This document shows, in pieces, positions 1 through 8,475 of a stretch of DNA of 64,000 bases. Each line of letters starts with the position of its first letter. Position 1 is the stretch's first letter. The notes beneath the pieces were generated by a model, which had not been told where the DNA came from, ran no database searches, and was given only the letters and a program-made list of their open reading frames with translations. This DNA is from BOG-931 sp963761525. Lineage in GTDB: Bacteria > Pseudomonadota > Alphaproteobacteria > Rhizobiales > Xanthobacteraceae. Location: positions 186,001 to 250,000 of the forward strand of contig CAVXHG010000002.1 of NCBI GenBank assembly GCA_963761525.1. The letters are read 5' to 3'. The position numbers were made by a program, and so were the translations under genes.

Positions 1-98
1 TGCTGGTGCGTTGAGCACTAACCAGGACCTCACAACGCCAGCTTCTTCTTGATCTTGCATCGCCGCTCGCGCCTTTATCCTTCTTCGTGCATTGTGGC

Positions 99-737
99 TT
101 ATACGATACCGCCCATCAGATGAGCGGCCACCAGCGAAAGCCATATCCATCCAATCGCGATCGTTATTCGCTGGAGCAGTCCACGGATCGATGCAAGCCT
201 GCCTGTACTGGCGAAGCCGCGGGCAAAGAGAATGAAGCCGACGCCGAATAGGACGGCGGATGCTCCGGAATACACTGCCCAACCGTCTGCACCCGCTGCG
301 GCGAATAACTGACGGAGCGCGAAAAACGCGATGAATAGCGATATGAATGCGAAGAGAGAACATACGTCGTGAAGAATGCCCCGAATGTCGCGCTTCGGCC
401 TCGCTAAGCTTTCGTCTCGCAGTCCGGGCCGGTCGGTAACAAAGATACCCGCACCGATCAGGCCGAGGGCGTAAATGCCGACAAGCACCGGTGCCCAGAA
501 CGAACCACCATAGGCTCGAAGTGCGGACGATAATCCAAAAGCATAGGCGAACATGAGAGCGCCCGTCACAATGAAATTCGTTTGCTGTACCCAGCCGCGC
601 GGACCGATTGCGAGAGCGCTCACCGCCTGTCGGAGTGGATCATACTTGCTCCGCAGCGCTCCCTCGATAAGGAAGACCACGATGAAAAATGGTCCGGCGA
701 TCGCTCCACACGAAAGCAAGAGTTGTTGGATTGTCAT
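99..737 (-). CDS. DUF998 family integral membrane protein
   Basis: A 212-residue, highly hydrophobic protein with about six predicted membrane segments spread over its length. The pattern and conserved polar loop (ALAIGPRGWVQQ near residue 42, then a TDRPG turn near residue 101) fit the DUF998 family, whose function is unknown. The ATG at the 5' end is the only good start, although the Shine-Dalgarno match is poor. It stands alone, with a gene-free stretch of about 450 bases upstream. No substrate can be inferred. Family assignment is from recognised sequence pattern only. Confidence 0.7.
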   Translation of the reverse strand: MTIQQLLLSCGAIAGPFFIVVFLIEGALRSKYDPLRQAVSALAIGPRGWVQQTNFIVTGALMFAYAFGLSSALRAYGGSFWAPVLVGIYALGLIGAGIFVTDRPGLRDESLARPKRDIRGILHDVCSLFAFISLFIAFFALRQLFAAAGADGWAVYSGASAVLFGVGFILFARGFASTGRLASIRGLLQRITIAIGWIWLSLVAAHLMGGIV

Positions 738-1193
738 ATTTCAAAAATTTCCCGCCCCAATGGGGTTTACGTAATGTGAGTATATTACGCTTCGATCCCT
801 TGGAAGCCGTCGGCGGCTCGTCGGCGATTGCCGGTCGCGCTTCTTGGTCTGCCGTGCAACTGCGCGATGTCCCTTAGGTCATTCGCGATTGGCAGGAACC
901 GGCGTCAGGGCAGCCCTATGTCCGCTTACTGTCGATAACGATCAAATAATGCGCGTCGCCGCATGACGTGAAGGCCAATATCGGAGTCAGCCATTGCGCG
1001 CCGACTTGATTGCAGCGACGTCGATCTTCTTCATGGTCATCGTCGCGTTAAAGGCGCGTTGCCGGTCTGTTTCAGAAATGTCCGTTATGCTGTTCAACGT
1101 GAGACAGTGCCTGCGATCCCGCCGTTTGGTAATTTGAGAATACGTTTGATTGCTGCATCAGGCCGGCAATGACGAAGTGGGCTGCCAAACAGA
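738..1193. other. gene-free stretch with one gene remnant
   Basis: No intact gene is visible here. The one recognisable item is the VOC-type C-terminal remnant listed separately. The rest is unremarkable intergenic sequence ending at the terminator of the ammonium transporter operon. Confidence 0.5.
987..1106 (-). pseudogene. C-terminal remnant of a VOC/PhnB-like protein
   Basis: Reading the minus strand, 39 codons before a TGA give a sequence ending MTMKKIDVAAIKSARNG. The preceding segment ISETDRQRAFNA fits the C-terminal helix of PhnB/3-dmu-9_3-mt type VOC proteins, which typically end with a helix of the form 'AMxxMxKIDIAALExA'. The rest of the domain is not detectable upstream in any frame, so this looks like the tail of a deleted gene. 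The call rests on pattern memory of one short helix and is tentative. Confidence 0.4.
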
Positions 1194-1221
1194 AGAGGCC
1201 CCGGCTTGCGCCGGGGCCTCT
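1194..1221 (-). terminator. hairpin terminator of the amtB operon
   Basis: A perfect 12-bp stem (AGAGGCCCCGGC pairing with GCCGGGGCCTCT) with a 4-base loop lies 45 bases past the amtB stop codon. On the minus strand it is followed by the pyrimidine-rich TCTTCTGTTT. Position and structure fit a factor-independent terminator for the glnK-amtB transcript. Confidence 0.8.
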
Positions 1222-1265
1222 CTGTAAGGAGCGGATGGTGACGCTCCTTCCCCCAAGTGTTGGCG

Positions 1266-2723
1266 TTACTGGATCGTCTCGCCGTGCAGCGCGAAGTCGA
1301 GGCCGTCGCGCTCCACTTCTTCGCTGACGCGCAAGCCGATCACCAGGTCGATGACTTTCAGGATGATCAGCGTCACGATGACGTCGTAGACGACGACGAT
1401 GCCGACACCAATCAGCTGATTGATGACCTGCGCGCCATTGCCTTCGATCAGACCCGATGTGCCGCCGTATTCGTTGATCGCGAATACACCGGTGAGGATG
1501 GCGCCGGCGGCGCCGCCAATGCCGTGCACGCCGAACGTGTCCAGCGCGTCGTCATAGCCGAACATGTGCTTGAGTCCGGTGCAGCCCCAGTAGCAGATGA
1601 TACCGGCGGCGATGCCCATGGCGAATGCGCCCATCGGACCGACGAAGCCCGATGCCGGCGTGATGACGACAAGGCCAGCGACCGCGCCAGAGCAGATACC
1701 GAGCAGCGTCGGCTTGCCGCGCATCATCCACTCCACCAGCATCCAGGTGAAGCCGGCCGTCGCGGTACAGATGTGCGTCACCGCCATGGCCATGCCGGCC
1801 TGCATGCCGGCGCTGACCGCGGAGCCGGCGTTAAAGCCGAACCAGCCGACCCACAACAGCCCGGCGCCGATCATGGTCAGCACCACGTTATGGGGCGGGC
1901 CGGTCTCCTTGCGCTTTCCGAGCATCAGTGCCGCCATCAGGCCGGCAACGCCCGAGTTGACGTGAACGACGGTGCCGCCGGCGAAGTCGAGCACGTGGAA
2001 TTTGGCATCCGGATTGGAGCTATTAAGGAAGCCATCCGGTCCCCACACCCAATGCGCGATCGGCGTATAGACGAAAATCGCCCACAGCCCCATGAACCAG
2101 AGCATGGCGGAGAATTTCATCCGTTCGGCGAACGAGCCCGCGATCAGCGCCGCAGTGATGATCGCGAAGGTGAGCTGGAACATCGAGTAGACGGTCTCGG
2201 GGATCGTCGGCGCCAGCGAGTTCGGGTTGCCGATGCCGGTTGAAATGTCGCTCAAGATTCCCTGCATGCCCGCGCGACTAAACCCACCGATGAATGGCGT
2301 GCCGGCGGTAAAAGCGGCGCTGTAGGTAAACAACAGCCAGAGAATGCTGATCAGACAGGTGACGGCGAAGCTTGTCATCACGGTGTCGACGACATTCTTC
2401 TTGCGCACCATGCCGCCGTAGAACAGCGCCAAGCCCGGGATGGTCATCATCAGCACGATGGCCATCGAGGTCAGCATCCACGCCGTGTCGCCGGAATTCG
2501 GTGTGCATTTCTCCAGCGTCTTGGCGTCGCAAGCGGGCGGCGCGGGAGTGGCTGCAGGCGCCGCTGCGGGCGCCGCCGCAGGTGCCTGATCCGTGGCTGC
2601 CGGAGCCGCCGCCGGCGCTTGCGCATAAGAAGAATGCAAAGTGGGTGCGCTCAGTCCGATGCCGAGCAGCATCGTCAGGGCGAGAGCAAACAGCCCCGCG
2701 CGCGAAAATATCTTAAGCCTCAT
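1266..2723 (-). CDS. amtB: ammonium transporter AmtB (first copy)
   Basis: A 485-residue Amt/Rh-family inner-membrane channel that conducts ammonium/ammonia. The N-terminus has a signal-like hydrophobic segment ending near residue 35, then an Ala/Pro-rich low-complexity linker to about residue 65. The Amt core follows with eleven expected membrane helices. The twin-histidine pore motifs are visible as VVHVNSG and GVHGIGG, with DFAGG just before the first. An AGGAG box lies ahead of the ATG. It sits 33 bases downstream of a PII gene, the usual pairing in which GlnK binds and closes the channel. A strong hairpin terminates the operon. The Ala/Pro linker is longer than in the second copy. Confidence 0.97.
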   Translation of the reverse strand: MRLKIFSRAGLFALALTMLLGIGLSAPTLHSSYAQAPAAAPAATDQAPAAAPAAAPAATPAPPACDAKTLEKCTPNSGDTAWMLTSMAIVLMMTIPGLALFYGGMVRKKNVVDTVMTSFAVTCLISILWLLFTYSAAFTAGTPFIGGFSRAGMQGILSDISTGIGNPNSLAPTIPETVYSMFQLTFAIITAALIAGSFAERMKFSAMLWFMGLWAIFVYTPIAHWVWGPDGFLNSSNPDAKFHVLDFAGGTVVHVNSGVAGLMAALMLGKRKETGPPHNVVLTMIGAGLLWVGWFGFNAGSAVSAGMQAGMAMAVTHICTATAGFTWMLVEWMMRGKPTLLGICSGAVAGLVVITPASGFVGPMGAFAMGIAAGIICYWGCTGLKHMFGYDDALDTFGVHGIGGAAGAILTGVFAINEYGGTSGLIEGNGAQVINQLIGVGIVVVYDVIVTLIILKVIDLVIGLRVSEEVERDGLDFALHGETIQ

Positions 2724-2756
2724 CGTGGTAACTCCTGTCGTAATGCGGGGATTTAT

Positions 2757-3095
2757 TTAGAGGGCCGCGGCATCGGTCTCGCCGGTGCGGATACGCACGG
2801 CGTGATCGAGGCCGAACACGAAAATCTTGCCATCGCCGATCTGGCCGGTTTTGGCCGCCGTCGTGATGGACTCAATGACCTTGTCCACCTGGTCGGAAGC
2901 GCAGGCGATTTCGATTTTGATTTTCGGCAGAAAACTCACGGCGTATTCGGCGCCGCGATAGATTTCGGTGTGACCCTTCTGGCGGCCGTAGCCCTTCACT
3001 TCGGTCACCGTCAGCCCTTGCACGCCAATTTTGGTCAACGCGTCGCGGACTTCATCGAGCTTGAATGGCTTGATGACAGCCATGACTACTTTCAT
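2757..3095 (-). CDS. glnK: PII signalling protein GlnK (first copy)
   Basis: A 112-residue trimeric nitrogen-status sensor that binds ATP/ADP and 2-oxoglutarate and blocks AmtB when nitrogen is plentiful. The T-loop signature GYGRQKGHTEIYRGAEY is complete, and Tyr51, the uridylylation target, is present. The C-terminal signature TGQIGDGKIFV and the RIRTGE motif are also intact. It lies directly upstream of amtB. The leader contains a sigma-54-like promoter (3154-3169), which fits NtrC control under nitrogen limitation. GlnB is possible by sequence alone, but the amtB linkage favours GlnK. Confidence 0.95.
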   Translation of the reverse strand: MKVVMAVIKPFKLDEVRDALTKIGVQGLTVTEVKGYGRQKGHTEIYRGAEYAVSFLPKIKIEIACASDQVDKVIESITTAAKTGQIGDGKIFVFGLDHAVRIRTGETDAAAL

Positions 3096-3153
3096 CTGTT
3101 GCCTCTCCTGTCCTCCGGCGCGCTACAATTTGCCCGCTGGCCGCAGCGCGATA

Positions 3154-3169
3154 ATCAAGCTCCGTGCCA
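3154..3169 (-). promoter_or_regulatory. sigma-54-like promoter of glnK-amtB
   Basis: The minus strand reads TGGCACGGAGCTTGAT, close to the sigma-54 consensus TGGCACG-N4-TTGCA. The GG of the -24 element is perfect, and the -12 element has GA instead of GC. It lies 59 bases upstream of the glnK ATG, which would give a leader of roughly 45-50 bases. NtrC-type activator sites were not located. Expected for a nitrogen-regulated glnK-amtB unit. Confidence 0.6.
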
Positions 3170-3334
3170 GTTCCGAGGGCGGTCTCTAAGCGGTTGAAAT
3201 GTAAAGAGATTGCCAGCGGCTGCTGTTGATCGTTGCAGCCATGGACGGGCGCTCGCGGAAACCGCGAGGTGGTTTGCCTAAAATTTAATCAGCTAAAGCA
3301 CTCAAGTCGGCGGAGCCGCCGCTGAGGATCGCTC

Positions 3335-4666
3335 TTACTGCAGCGCCTCACCGTGCTGGGTGACGTCCAGACCTTCGATTTCGCTGCGGTGATCGACCCG
3401 TAGTGGCACAAATAGCGCGATCGCCTTGAGCAGCACAAAGGTGCCAAGACCCGACCAGACCAGGGTAACAGCGATGCCGTAGAGCTGCGTCATCACCTGG
3501 CCGGGATTGCCGTAGAACAGGCCGGCGGCGCCGCCGACTGCCGGCACCGCGAAGAACCCGACAAGGAACGTACCGGTGGCGCCACCGATACCGTGCACGC
3601 CGAACACGTCGAGCGAGTCGTCATAGCCGCAAGCGAGCTTGAGCCAAGTGCAGCTCCAGAAGCAGATCAGACCTGCGATGATGCCGATGACAATGCCGTG
3701 CCAGGGCAGCACAAAACCTGACGCAGGCGTGATGGTGCCGAGGCCGGCGACCGCACCGGAGATCATGCCAAGCACCGAAGGCTTGCCACGCGTCCACCAT
3801 TCAAGCGCCATCCATGTGACGGCGCCGGCTGCGGCCGCGAGATGAGTGGCGACAATCGCGAACACCGCGCGCGAGTCAGCGGCCAGCGCCGAGCCGCCAT
3901 TGAAACCGAACCAGCCGACCCACAACATGCCGGTGCCGATGACCGCGAGCGACAGATCGTACGGCGCAAAATTCTCGCTGCCGTAGCCGTGACGCGCGCC
4001 GACCATATAGGCGGCGACGAGACCGGCAACACCGGCATTGAGATGCACCACGGCGCCGCCGGCAAAATCGAGCACGCCTGCGGCGCCGAGGAATCCGCCG
4101 CCCCAGATCCAATGCGCGATCGGCACGTAGACGACGATCATCCAGAGCGCGGAGAACCACATAAAGGCCGAAAAACGCATGCGATCCGCGACCGAACCGG
4201 CCACCAGCGACACGGTAATGACCGCAAACGTCATCTGGTACATCATGAACAGGGCTTCGGGGATCGTCTTTGCAAAAGGACTGATTGAGCCCGGCGTCAT
4301 GCCAATCAACAGCACGCGATCGAGCGACCCCAGAAACGGTCCATCGCCGACGAATGTCAGTGAGTAGCCGAGCAGCGCCCAAAGCACCGAGCCGAGCGCA
4401 GTCACCGCAAGAACCTGCGCCATGGTGGCGAGGACATTTTTCTTGCGCACCATGCCGGCGTAAAACAGCGCCAGTCCCGGTATCGACATCATGAGGACCA
4501 GTGCGGTCGCCGCGATCATCCATGCGGTGTCGCCGGAATCGATCTTGCCATCGGTCTGCGCCACGACTGTTTGAGCCACGATTGTTTGAGCCATGGCTGG
4601 CGCAGCGCCGAGCACGATGGCAGCGGCAGCCCCCGCCACCGCGCGACTCAGCGTTCCCACCCTCAT
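3335..4666 (-). CDS. amtB: ammonium transporter AmtB (second copy)
   Basis: A 443-residue Amt/Rh-family channel, paralogous to the copy at 1266-2723. A cleavable signal peptide ends at about residue 26 (PAMA-Q). It is followed by a short repeated segment (AQTIV/AQTVV/AQT) encoded by a 15-bp tandem duplication at 4561-4590, then the Amt core. Pore histidines are present in VVHLNAG and GVHGIGG. It lies 25 bases downstream of its own PII gene. A GGGGGAAA sequence precedes the ATG. The two pairs face the same way and are 239 bases apart, so this pair may have its own promoter and also read through into the next pair. Confidence 0.96.
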   Translation of the reverse strand: MRVGTLSRAVAGAAAAIVLGAAPAMAQTIVAQTVVAQTDGKIDSGDTAWMIAATALVLMMSIPGLALFYAGMVRKKNVLATMAQVLAVTALGSVLWALLGYSLTFVGDGPFLGSLDRVLLIGMTPGSISPFAKTIPEALFMMYQMTFAVITVSLVAGSVADRMRFSAFMWFSALWMIVVYVPIAHWIWGGGFLGAAGVLDFAGGAVVHLNAGVAGLVAAYMVGARHGYGSENFAPYDLSLAVIGTGMLWVGWFGFNGGSALAADSRAVFAIVATHLAAAAGAVTWMALEWWTRGKPSVLGMISGAVAGLGTITPASGFVLPWHGIVIGIIAGLICFWSCTWLKLACGYDDSLDVFGVHGIGGATGTFLVGFFAVPAVGGAAGLFYGNPGQVMTQLYGIAVTLVWSGLGTFVLLKAIALFVPLRVDHRSEIEGLDVTQHGEALQ

Positions 4667-4691
4667 CGTTTCCCCCGACTTGTTTTATTCG

Positions 4692-5030
4692 TTAGAGCGC
4701 GTCGGTATCGGTCTCGCCGGTTCGAATGCGAAGCGCGTGTTCGATAGGCACAATGAAAACCTTGCCGTCACCGATTTCGCCGGTTTTGGCCGCGAAGCTG
4801 ATGGCTTCTGAGACCTTGTCGGCTTGGTCCTCGGCGACCGCGACCTCGATCCGAATCTTGGGCAGGAAATTCACCGCGTATTCGGCCCCGCGATAGATCT
4901 CGGTATGGCCCTTTTGCCGGCCATAGCCTTTGACCTCGGTGATGGTCATGCCGTGGACGCCGATGGCGATGAGCGCGTCGCGCACCTCCTCGAGCTTGAA
5001 AGGCTTGATGATTGCGATCACGAGCTTCAT
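4692..5030 (-). CDS. glnK: PII signalling protein GlnK (second copy)
   Basis: A 112-residue PII protein with the full T-loop motif (GYGRQKGHTEIYRGAEY, Tyr51) and C-terminal signature TGEIGDGKVFI. An in-frame upstream Met exists, but the start at MKLVIAIIKPF is chosen because AAAGGAG lies about 9 bases before it and because it gives the canonical length. It differs from the first copy mainly in the C-terminal third, ahead of RIRTGETDTDAL. No convincing sigma-54 element is visible upstream, unlike the first copy, so the two PII genes may be regulated differently. Confidence 0.95.
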   Translation of the reverse strand: MKLVIAIIKPFKLEEVRDALIAIGVHGMTITEVKGYGRQKGHTEIYRGAEYAVNFLPKIRIEVAVAEDQADKVSEAISFAAKTGEIGDGKVFIVPIEHALRIRTGETDTDAL

Positions 5031-5129
5031 GGACACGCTCCTTTGTGTTGCACACGATATAGGCAAAAAGACCCGGATTTAAGCTGCCAGGACGGAAAAA
5101 TACGCGCCACACACAAGAAGTTTGCCGAT

Positions 5130-5174
5130 ACCTTAGGCAGCAAGACCTCAGGCAGTGAGACCTTAGACAGGACG
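5130..5174. repeat. three 15-bp imperfect tandem repeats at the tesB 3' end
   Basis: Three units, ACCTTAGGCAGCAAG, ACCTCAGGCAGTGAG and ACCTTAGACAGGACG, follow each other exactly. The last unit spans the tesB stop codon. The period of 15 bases keeps codon phase, suggesting recent slippage or duplication at the gene end. Similar 15-bp units occur at 4561-4590 and 35502-35531. Confidence 0.7.
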
Positions 5175-6038
5175 CCGGCGCTGCCGCAGCAAGCCTTCTT
5201 GTGCCACGGAGGCGACCAGGGTGCCGTCGGCCGTGAATATCAGGCCACGGGAGAAACCCCGCGACCCGAAGAGGTTCGGACTATCCTGGGAATAGAGCAG
5301 CCACTCGTCGGCCCGGAACGGACGATGAAACCACAGTGCGTGATCGAGGCTGGCCGCCATAATGTCTTCCGAGAACACGCTGCGGCCGTGGGGGATCAGC
5401 GCCGCATCCAGCAGCATCATGTCGGATGCGTAGGCCAGCACGCATTGATGGATCGCCGGCCCGTCGGGCAGCCGGCCGTTGGCGCGGATCCAGATGTCGA
5501 AGCGGCCGGTTTCGGATCGTTCGCCGAGATAACGGCTGAACTCGACCGGCTTGAAGTCGATCGGCCGTGCGCGCTCGTAATAGCGCCGCGCCGGCTCGGG
5601 CAGCAGCGGAAATATTTTTTCCCGGAGCTCGGCTTCGTCCGGCAACTGATCGGGCTTCGGCACATCGGGCATTTTGAATTGATGCGTCAGCCCCGGCTCG
5701 GCACCGTGGAACGACACCGACATCGAGAAGATGGCGTGACCGTGCTGGATCGCTTTGACGTTTCGTGTGGTGAAGCTCTTGCCGTCGCGGATGCGATCGA
5801 CCTCGTAGATGATCGGCACTTTGGGATCGCCGCCGAGCAGGAAATAGGCGTGCAGCGAATGCGGCGGCCGGGTGGTCACGTCATCGACGGTGCGGCACGC
5901 CGCGACCAAAGCCTGGCCGATCACCTGGCCGCCAAAAACCCGCTTCCAGCCGTTCTGCGGCGAGTGCCCGCGGAACAGGTTCAGCTCGAGCGTCTCCAGA
6001 TCGAGAATGTCGATGATTTCCTGAACCGGGGAGGCCAT
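5163..6038 (-). CDS. tesB: acyl-CoA thioesterase II (TesB)
   Basis: A 291-residue double-hotdog thioesterase hydrolysing medium- to long-chain acyl-CoA. The open frame continues far upstream, but the family start is MASPVQEII, with FGGQVIGQALVAA near residue 35. The C-terminal half shows the conserved segments SDMMLLDAAL and ASLDHALWFH (containing the catalytic-region Asp) and the Gln in VASVAQEG, matching the Asp-Thr-Gln active site known for TesB. It is divergent from the UbiH-type gene, with about 90 bases between starts. Length fits the family (about 286). Confidence 0.92.
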   Translation of the reverse strand: MASPVQEIIDILDLETLELNLFRGHSPQNGWKRVFGGQVIGQALVAACRTVDDVTTRPPHSLHAYFLLGGDPKVPIIYEVDRIRDGKSFTTRNVKAIQHGHAIFSMSVSFHGAEPGLTHQFKMPDVPKPDQLPDEAELREKIFPLLPEPARRYYERARPIDFKPVEFSRYLGERSETGRFDIWIRANGRLPDGPAIHQCVLAYASDMMLLDAALIPHGRSVFSEDIMAASLDHALWFHRPFRADEWLLYSQDSPNLFGSRGFSRGLIFTADGTLVASVAQEGLLRQRRRPV

Positions 6039-6126
6039 GTGGTGTCCGTCACGCGTGAATTTCGCCTTGTTGCATACGGGATTGCGGGCTGGGTCAAGCC
6101 CGCCGGCCGGTGGTAGAATGGCCCAT

Positions 6127-7350
6127 ATGACGCGTAGCAATGTCGATGTACTGATTGCGGGTGGTGGCTTTGCCGGGCTGACCCTGGCTATTGCGCTCCG
6201 GCAGGCGCTGGGGCCGTCATTTTCCGTGACGCTTGCCGATCCGGCGCTCGGCAACAGCCACGCGGATGACGAGCGCGCCTCGGCGATTGTCGCCGCGGCA
6301 CGGCGGCTGTTCGAGACCATTGGCGTTTGGGACGCGGTCGCCGCCGACGCCCAGCCGATCCTCGACATGGTGGTGACCGACAGCCGGCTCGGCGATGCGG
6401 TACGGCCGGTGTTCCTCACTTTCGCCGGCGAGGTCGAACCGGGCGAACCGTTCGCGCACATGATCGAGAACCGGCATCTGATCGATGTGCTGATGGCGAA
6501 AGCAAACGAGATCGGCATCGAACTACGTCCAGCGGCTGTTACCGATTTTCTTCGCCCTTCGGAACGCGTCGATGTGGTGTTGAACGACGGCTCTTCACAC
6601 ACCACAAATCTCCTGGTCGCCGCCGACGGCGCCCGCTCGAAGATCCGCGGCGATGCCGGCATCGCGACGCACGGCTGGAATTACGATCAGTCGGCGATTG
6701 TGACGACCGTTGCCCATGAGCGCGATCATGGCGGCAACGCCGAAGAGCATTTCCTCCCCGCTGGGCCGTTTGCGATCCTGCCGTTGAAAGGCAACCGCTC
6801 CTCGATCGTCTGGACCGAAAAGACTCCGGAAGCCGAACGCATCGTCGCGTTGGCGGATACGGAATTTCACGCTGAGCTTGAGCAACGGTTCAAGCTGCAG
6901 CTCGGCGAGATCGCCGCGGTCGGCGGGCGCCGCGTGCATCCGCTCGGTTTTTTTGTGGCACGCTCCTTCATCGCCGATCGCATCGCGCTGGTTGGCGATG
7001 CGGCGCACGTCATTCATCCGATCGCGGGGCAGGGCCTCAATATGGGCTTGAAGGATGTCGCGGCCCTTGCCGAGGTGATCGTCGATGCCGCACGGCTCGG
7101 GCTCGATCCCGGCTCGGTGGCGGTGCTGGAGCGCTATCAGCGCTGGCGGCGCTTCGACACCGTCGCCATGGGCATCGCCACCGACGGTCTCAACCGGCTG
7201 TTCTCCAATCGCTCCGATGTGCTGCGTGCGGTGCGCGATATCGGGCTCGGCCTGGTCGATCGCGTGCCGAACCTGAAGCAGCTGTTCATTCGCGAGGCCG
7301 CCGGCCTGGTCGGCGAAGTGCCGAAATTGCTGCGGGGGGAAGTTTTGTGA
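6127..7350 (+). CDS. UbiH/UbiF/UbiL-type FAD-dependent hydroxylase
   Basis: A 407-residue flavoprotein monooxygenase of the ubiquinone-hydroxylase family. The N-terminal Rossmann motif (VLIAGGGFAGLTLAIAL) begins near residue 8, the DG motif (VAADGARSKIR) is mid-protein, and the second FAD motif (VGDAAHVIHPIAGQGLNMG) lies near residue 295. It probably hydroxylates the benzoquinone ring in ubiquinone synthesis. Which position (C1, C5 or C6) cannot be told from sequence, so no symbol is given. An ATG three codons earlier (6118) is an equally possible start. The stop is followed by palindromic repeats rather than another operon gene. Confidence 0.88.
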   Translation: MTRSNVDVLIAGGGFAGLTLAIALRQALGPSFSVTLADPALGNSHADDERASAIVAAARRLFETIGVWDAVAADAQPILDMVVTDSRLGDAVRPVFLTFAGEVEPGEPFAHMIENRHLIDVLMAKANEIGIELRPAAVTDFLRPSERVDVVLNDGSSHTTNLLVAADGARSKIRGDAGIATHGWNYDQSAIVTTVAHERDHGGNAEEHFLPAGPFAILPLKGNRSSIVWTEKTPEAERIVALADTEFHAELEQRFKLQLGEIAAVGGRRVHPLGFFVARSFIADRIALVGDAAHVIHPIAGQGLNMGLKDVAALAEVIVDAARLGLDPGSVAVLERYQRWRRFDTVAMGIATDGLNRLFSNRSDVLRAVRDIGLGLVDRVPNLKQLFIREAAGLVGEVPKLLRGEVL

Positions 7351-7377
7351 CGACTGCGCATTGAAGTTCATGCCGTC

Positions 7378-7462
7378 ATGGCCGGACTTGTTCCGGCCAT
7401 CCACGTCTTTACACTCCGCGCGTTATCAAAGTCGTGGATGCCCGCGACAAGCAAGCGGGCAT
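7378..7462. repeat. paired palindromic intergenic repeat
   Basis: Two hairpins, ATGGCCGGA/TCCGGCCAT (7378-7400) and ATGCCCGC/GCGGGCAT (7438-7462), are joined by complementary arms CATCCACG and CGTGGATG. This is the REP-like 'CATGGCCGGGCTTG' repeat widespread between genes in Bradyrhizobiaceae. It may also attenuate read-through from the hydroxylase into gpsA. Confidence 0.75.
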
Positions 7463-7472
7463 GACGGAAGTA

Positions 7473-8462
7473 ATGTCCTTCAATCACATCGCGGTCGTCG
7501 GCGCCGGCGCCTGGGGCACTGCGCTGGCGCTGACTTGCGCGCGCGCCGGACGGCAGGTCACGCTGTGGGAGCATGACGCCGCCAATGCCGCGGCGCTTGC
7601 CGGCAAACGCGAAAGCCTTTTCCTGCCCGGCGTCCGCCTTGATGATGGCATCACGCTCGCCCGCGAACTGGGCGAGGCCGCGCGCGCCGACGCCATTCTT
7701 CTGGTGGTGCCGGCGCAAGCCGTGCGCAGCGCGATCAAGGCGCTCGCGCCTTTGCTCGCGCCGAAGATGCCGGTGATCGTCTGTGCCAAGGGCATCGAAC
7801 GCGGCACCAGGAAATTCATGAGCGAGATCGTTGCCGAGTGCGCGCCGAACGCGACACCGGCAATCCTCTCGGGCCCAAGCTTCGCCGCCGACGTGGCGCG
7901 AAAGCTGCCGACCGCGGTGACGCTTGCGGCGCCCGACAGCAAGATCGCGCAGCAGCTTGCGCAAGCGATCAGCGCGGCGAGCTTCCGGCTCTACCACGCG
8001 ACCGATGTGCGCGGCGTCGAGATCGGCGGCGCGACCAAAAACGTGCTGGCGATTGCGGCGGGTATCGTTTCCGGCCGCGGCCTTGGCGCCAGCGCCGGCG
8101 CGGCGCTGACAACACGCGGCTTTGCCGAGCTAACGCGATTCGGCAAAGCTTACGGGGCGAAGCCGCAGACCATGATGGGACTGTCGGGGCTCGGCGACCT
8201 GTTGCTGACCTGCTCCAGCGCGCAATCGCGCAACTTCTCGTTCGGCATGCAACTCGGCCGCGGTGAGAAGCCCGGCGCGATCCAGAAAACCACCGGGCTT
8301 GCCGAAGGCGCGTTCACGGCTGCGGTACTGCTCGAAATGGCGCACGAGCGTTCGGTCGACATGCCGATCTCGGCGGCGGTTGCGGCGCTGATCGAAGAAA
8401 AGATGACGGTCGATCAGGCCATCGAGTCTTTATTGGCGCGGCCATTGAAGGCAGAGGAATGA
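7473..8462 (+). CDS. gpsA: glycerol-3-phosphate dehydrogenase [NAD(P)+]
   Basis: A 329-residue cytosolic enzyme reducing dihydroxyacetone phosphate to sn-glycerol-3-phosphate for phospholipid synthesis. The N-terminal nucleotide-binding motif GAGAWGTALA starts near residue 9. Downstream are CAKGIE, LSGPSFA and the catalytic-lysine segment GGATKNVLAIAAG, all characteristic of GpsA. In-frame ATGs at 7434 and 7461 lie inside the palindromic repeat, so the ATG at 7473, preceded by GGAAG, is preferred and gives the normal length. The next gene begins 14 bases after the stop. Confidence 0.95.
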   Translation: MSFNHIAVVGAGAWGTALALTCARAGRQVTLWEHDAANAAALAGKRESLFLPGVRLDDGITLARELGEAARADAILLVVPAQAVRSAIKALAPLLAPKMPVIVCAKGIERGTRKFMSEIVAECAPNATPAILSGPSFAADVARKLPTAVTLAAPDSKIAQQLAQAISAASFRLYHATDVRGVEIGGATKNVLAIAAGIVSGRGLGASAGAALTTRGFAELTRFGKAYGAKPQTMMGLSGLGDLLLTCSSAQSRNFSFGMQLGRGEKPGAIQKTTGLAEGAFTAAVLLEMAHERSVDMPISAAVAALIEEKMTVDQAIESLLARPLKAEE

Positions 8463-8475
8463 TGCGCAGAGGGCA

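Noticed and set aside
5040..5110. Sigma-54 promoter for the second glnK gene
   Set aside because: TGGCAG is present upstream, but no -12 element occurs at the right spacing.
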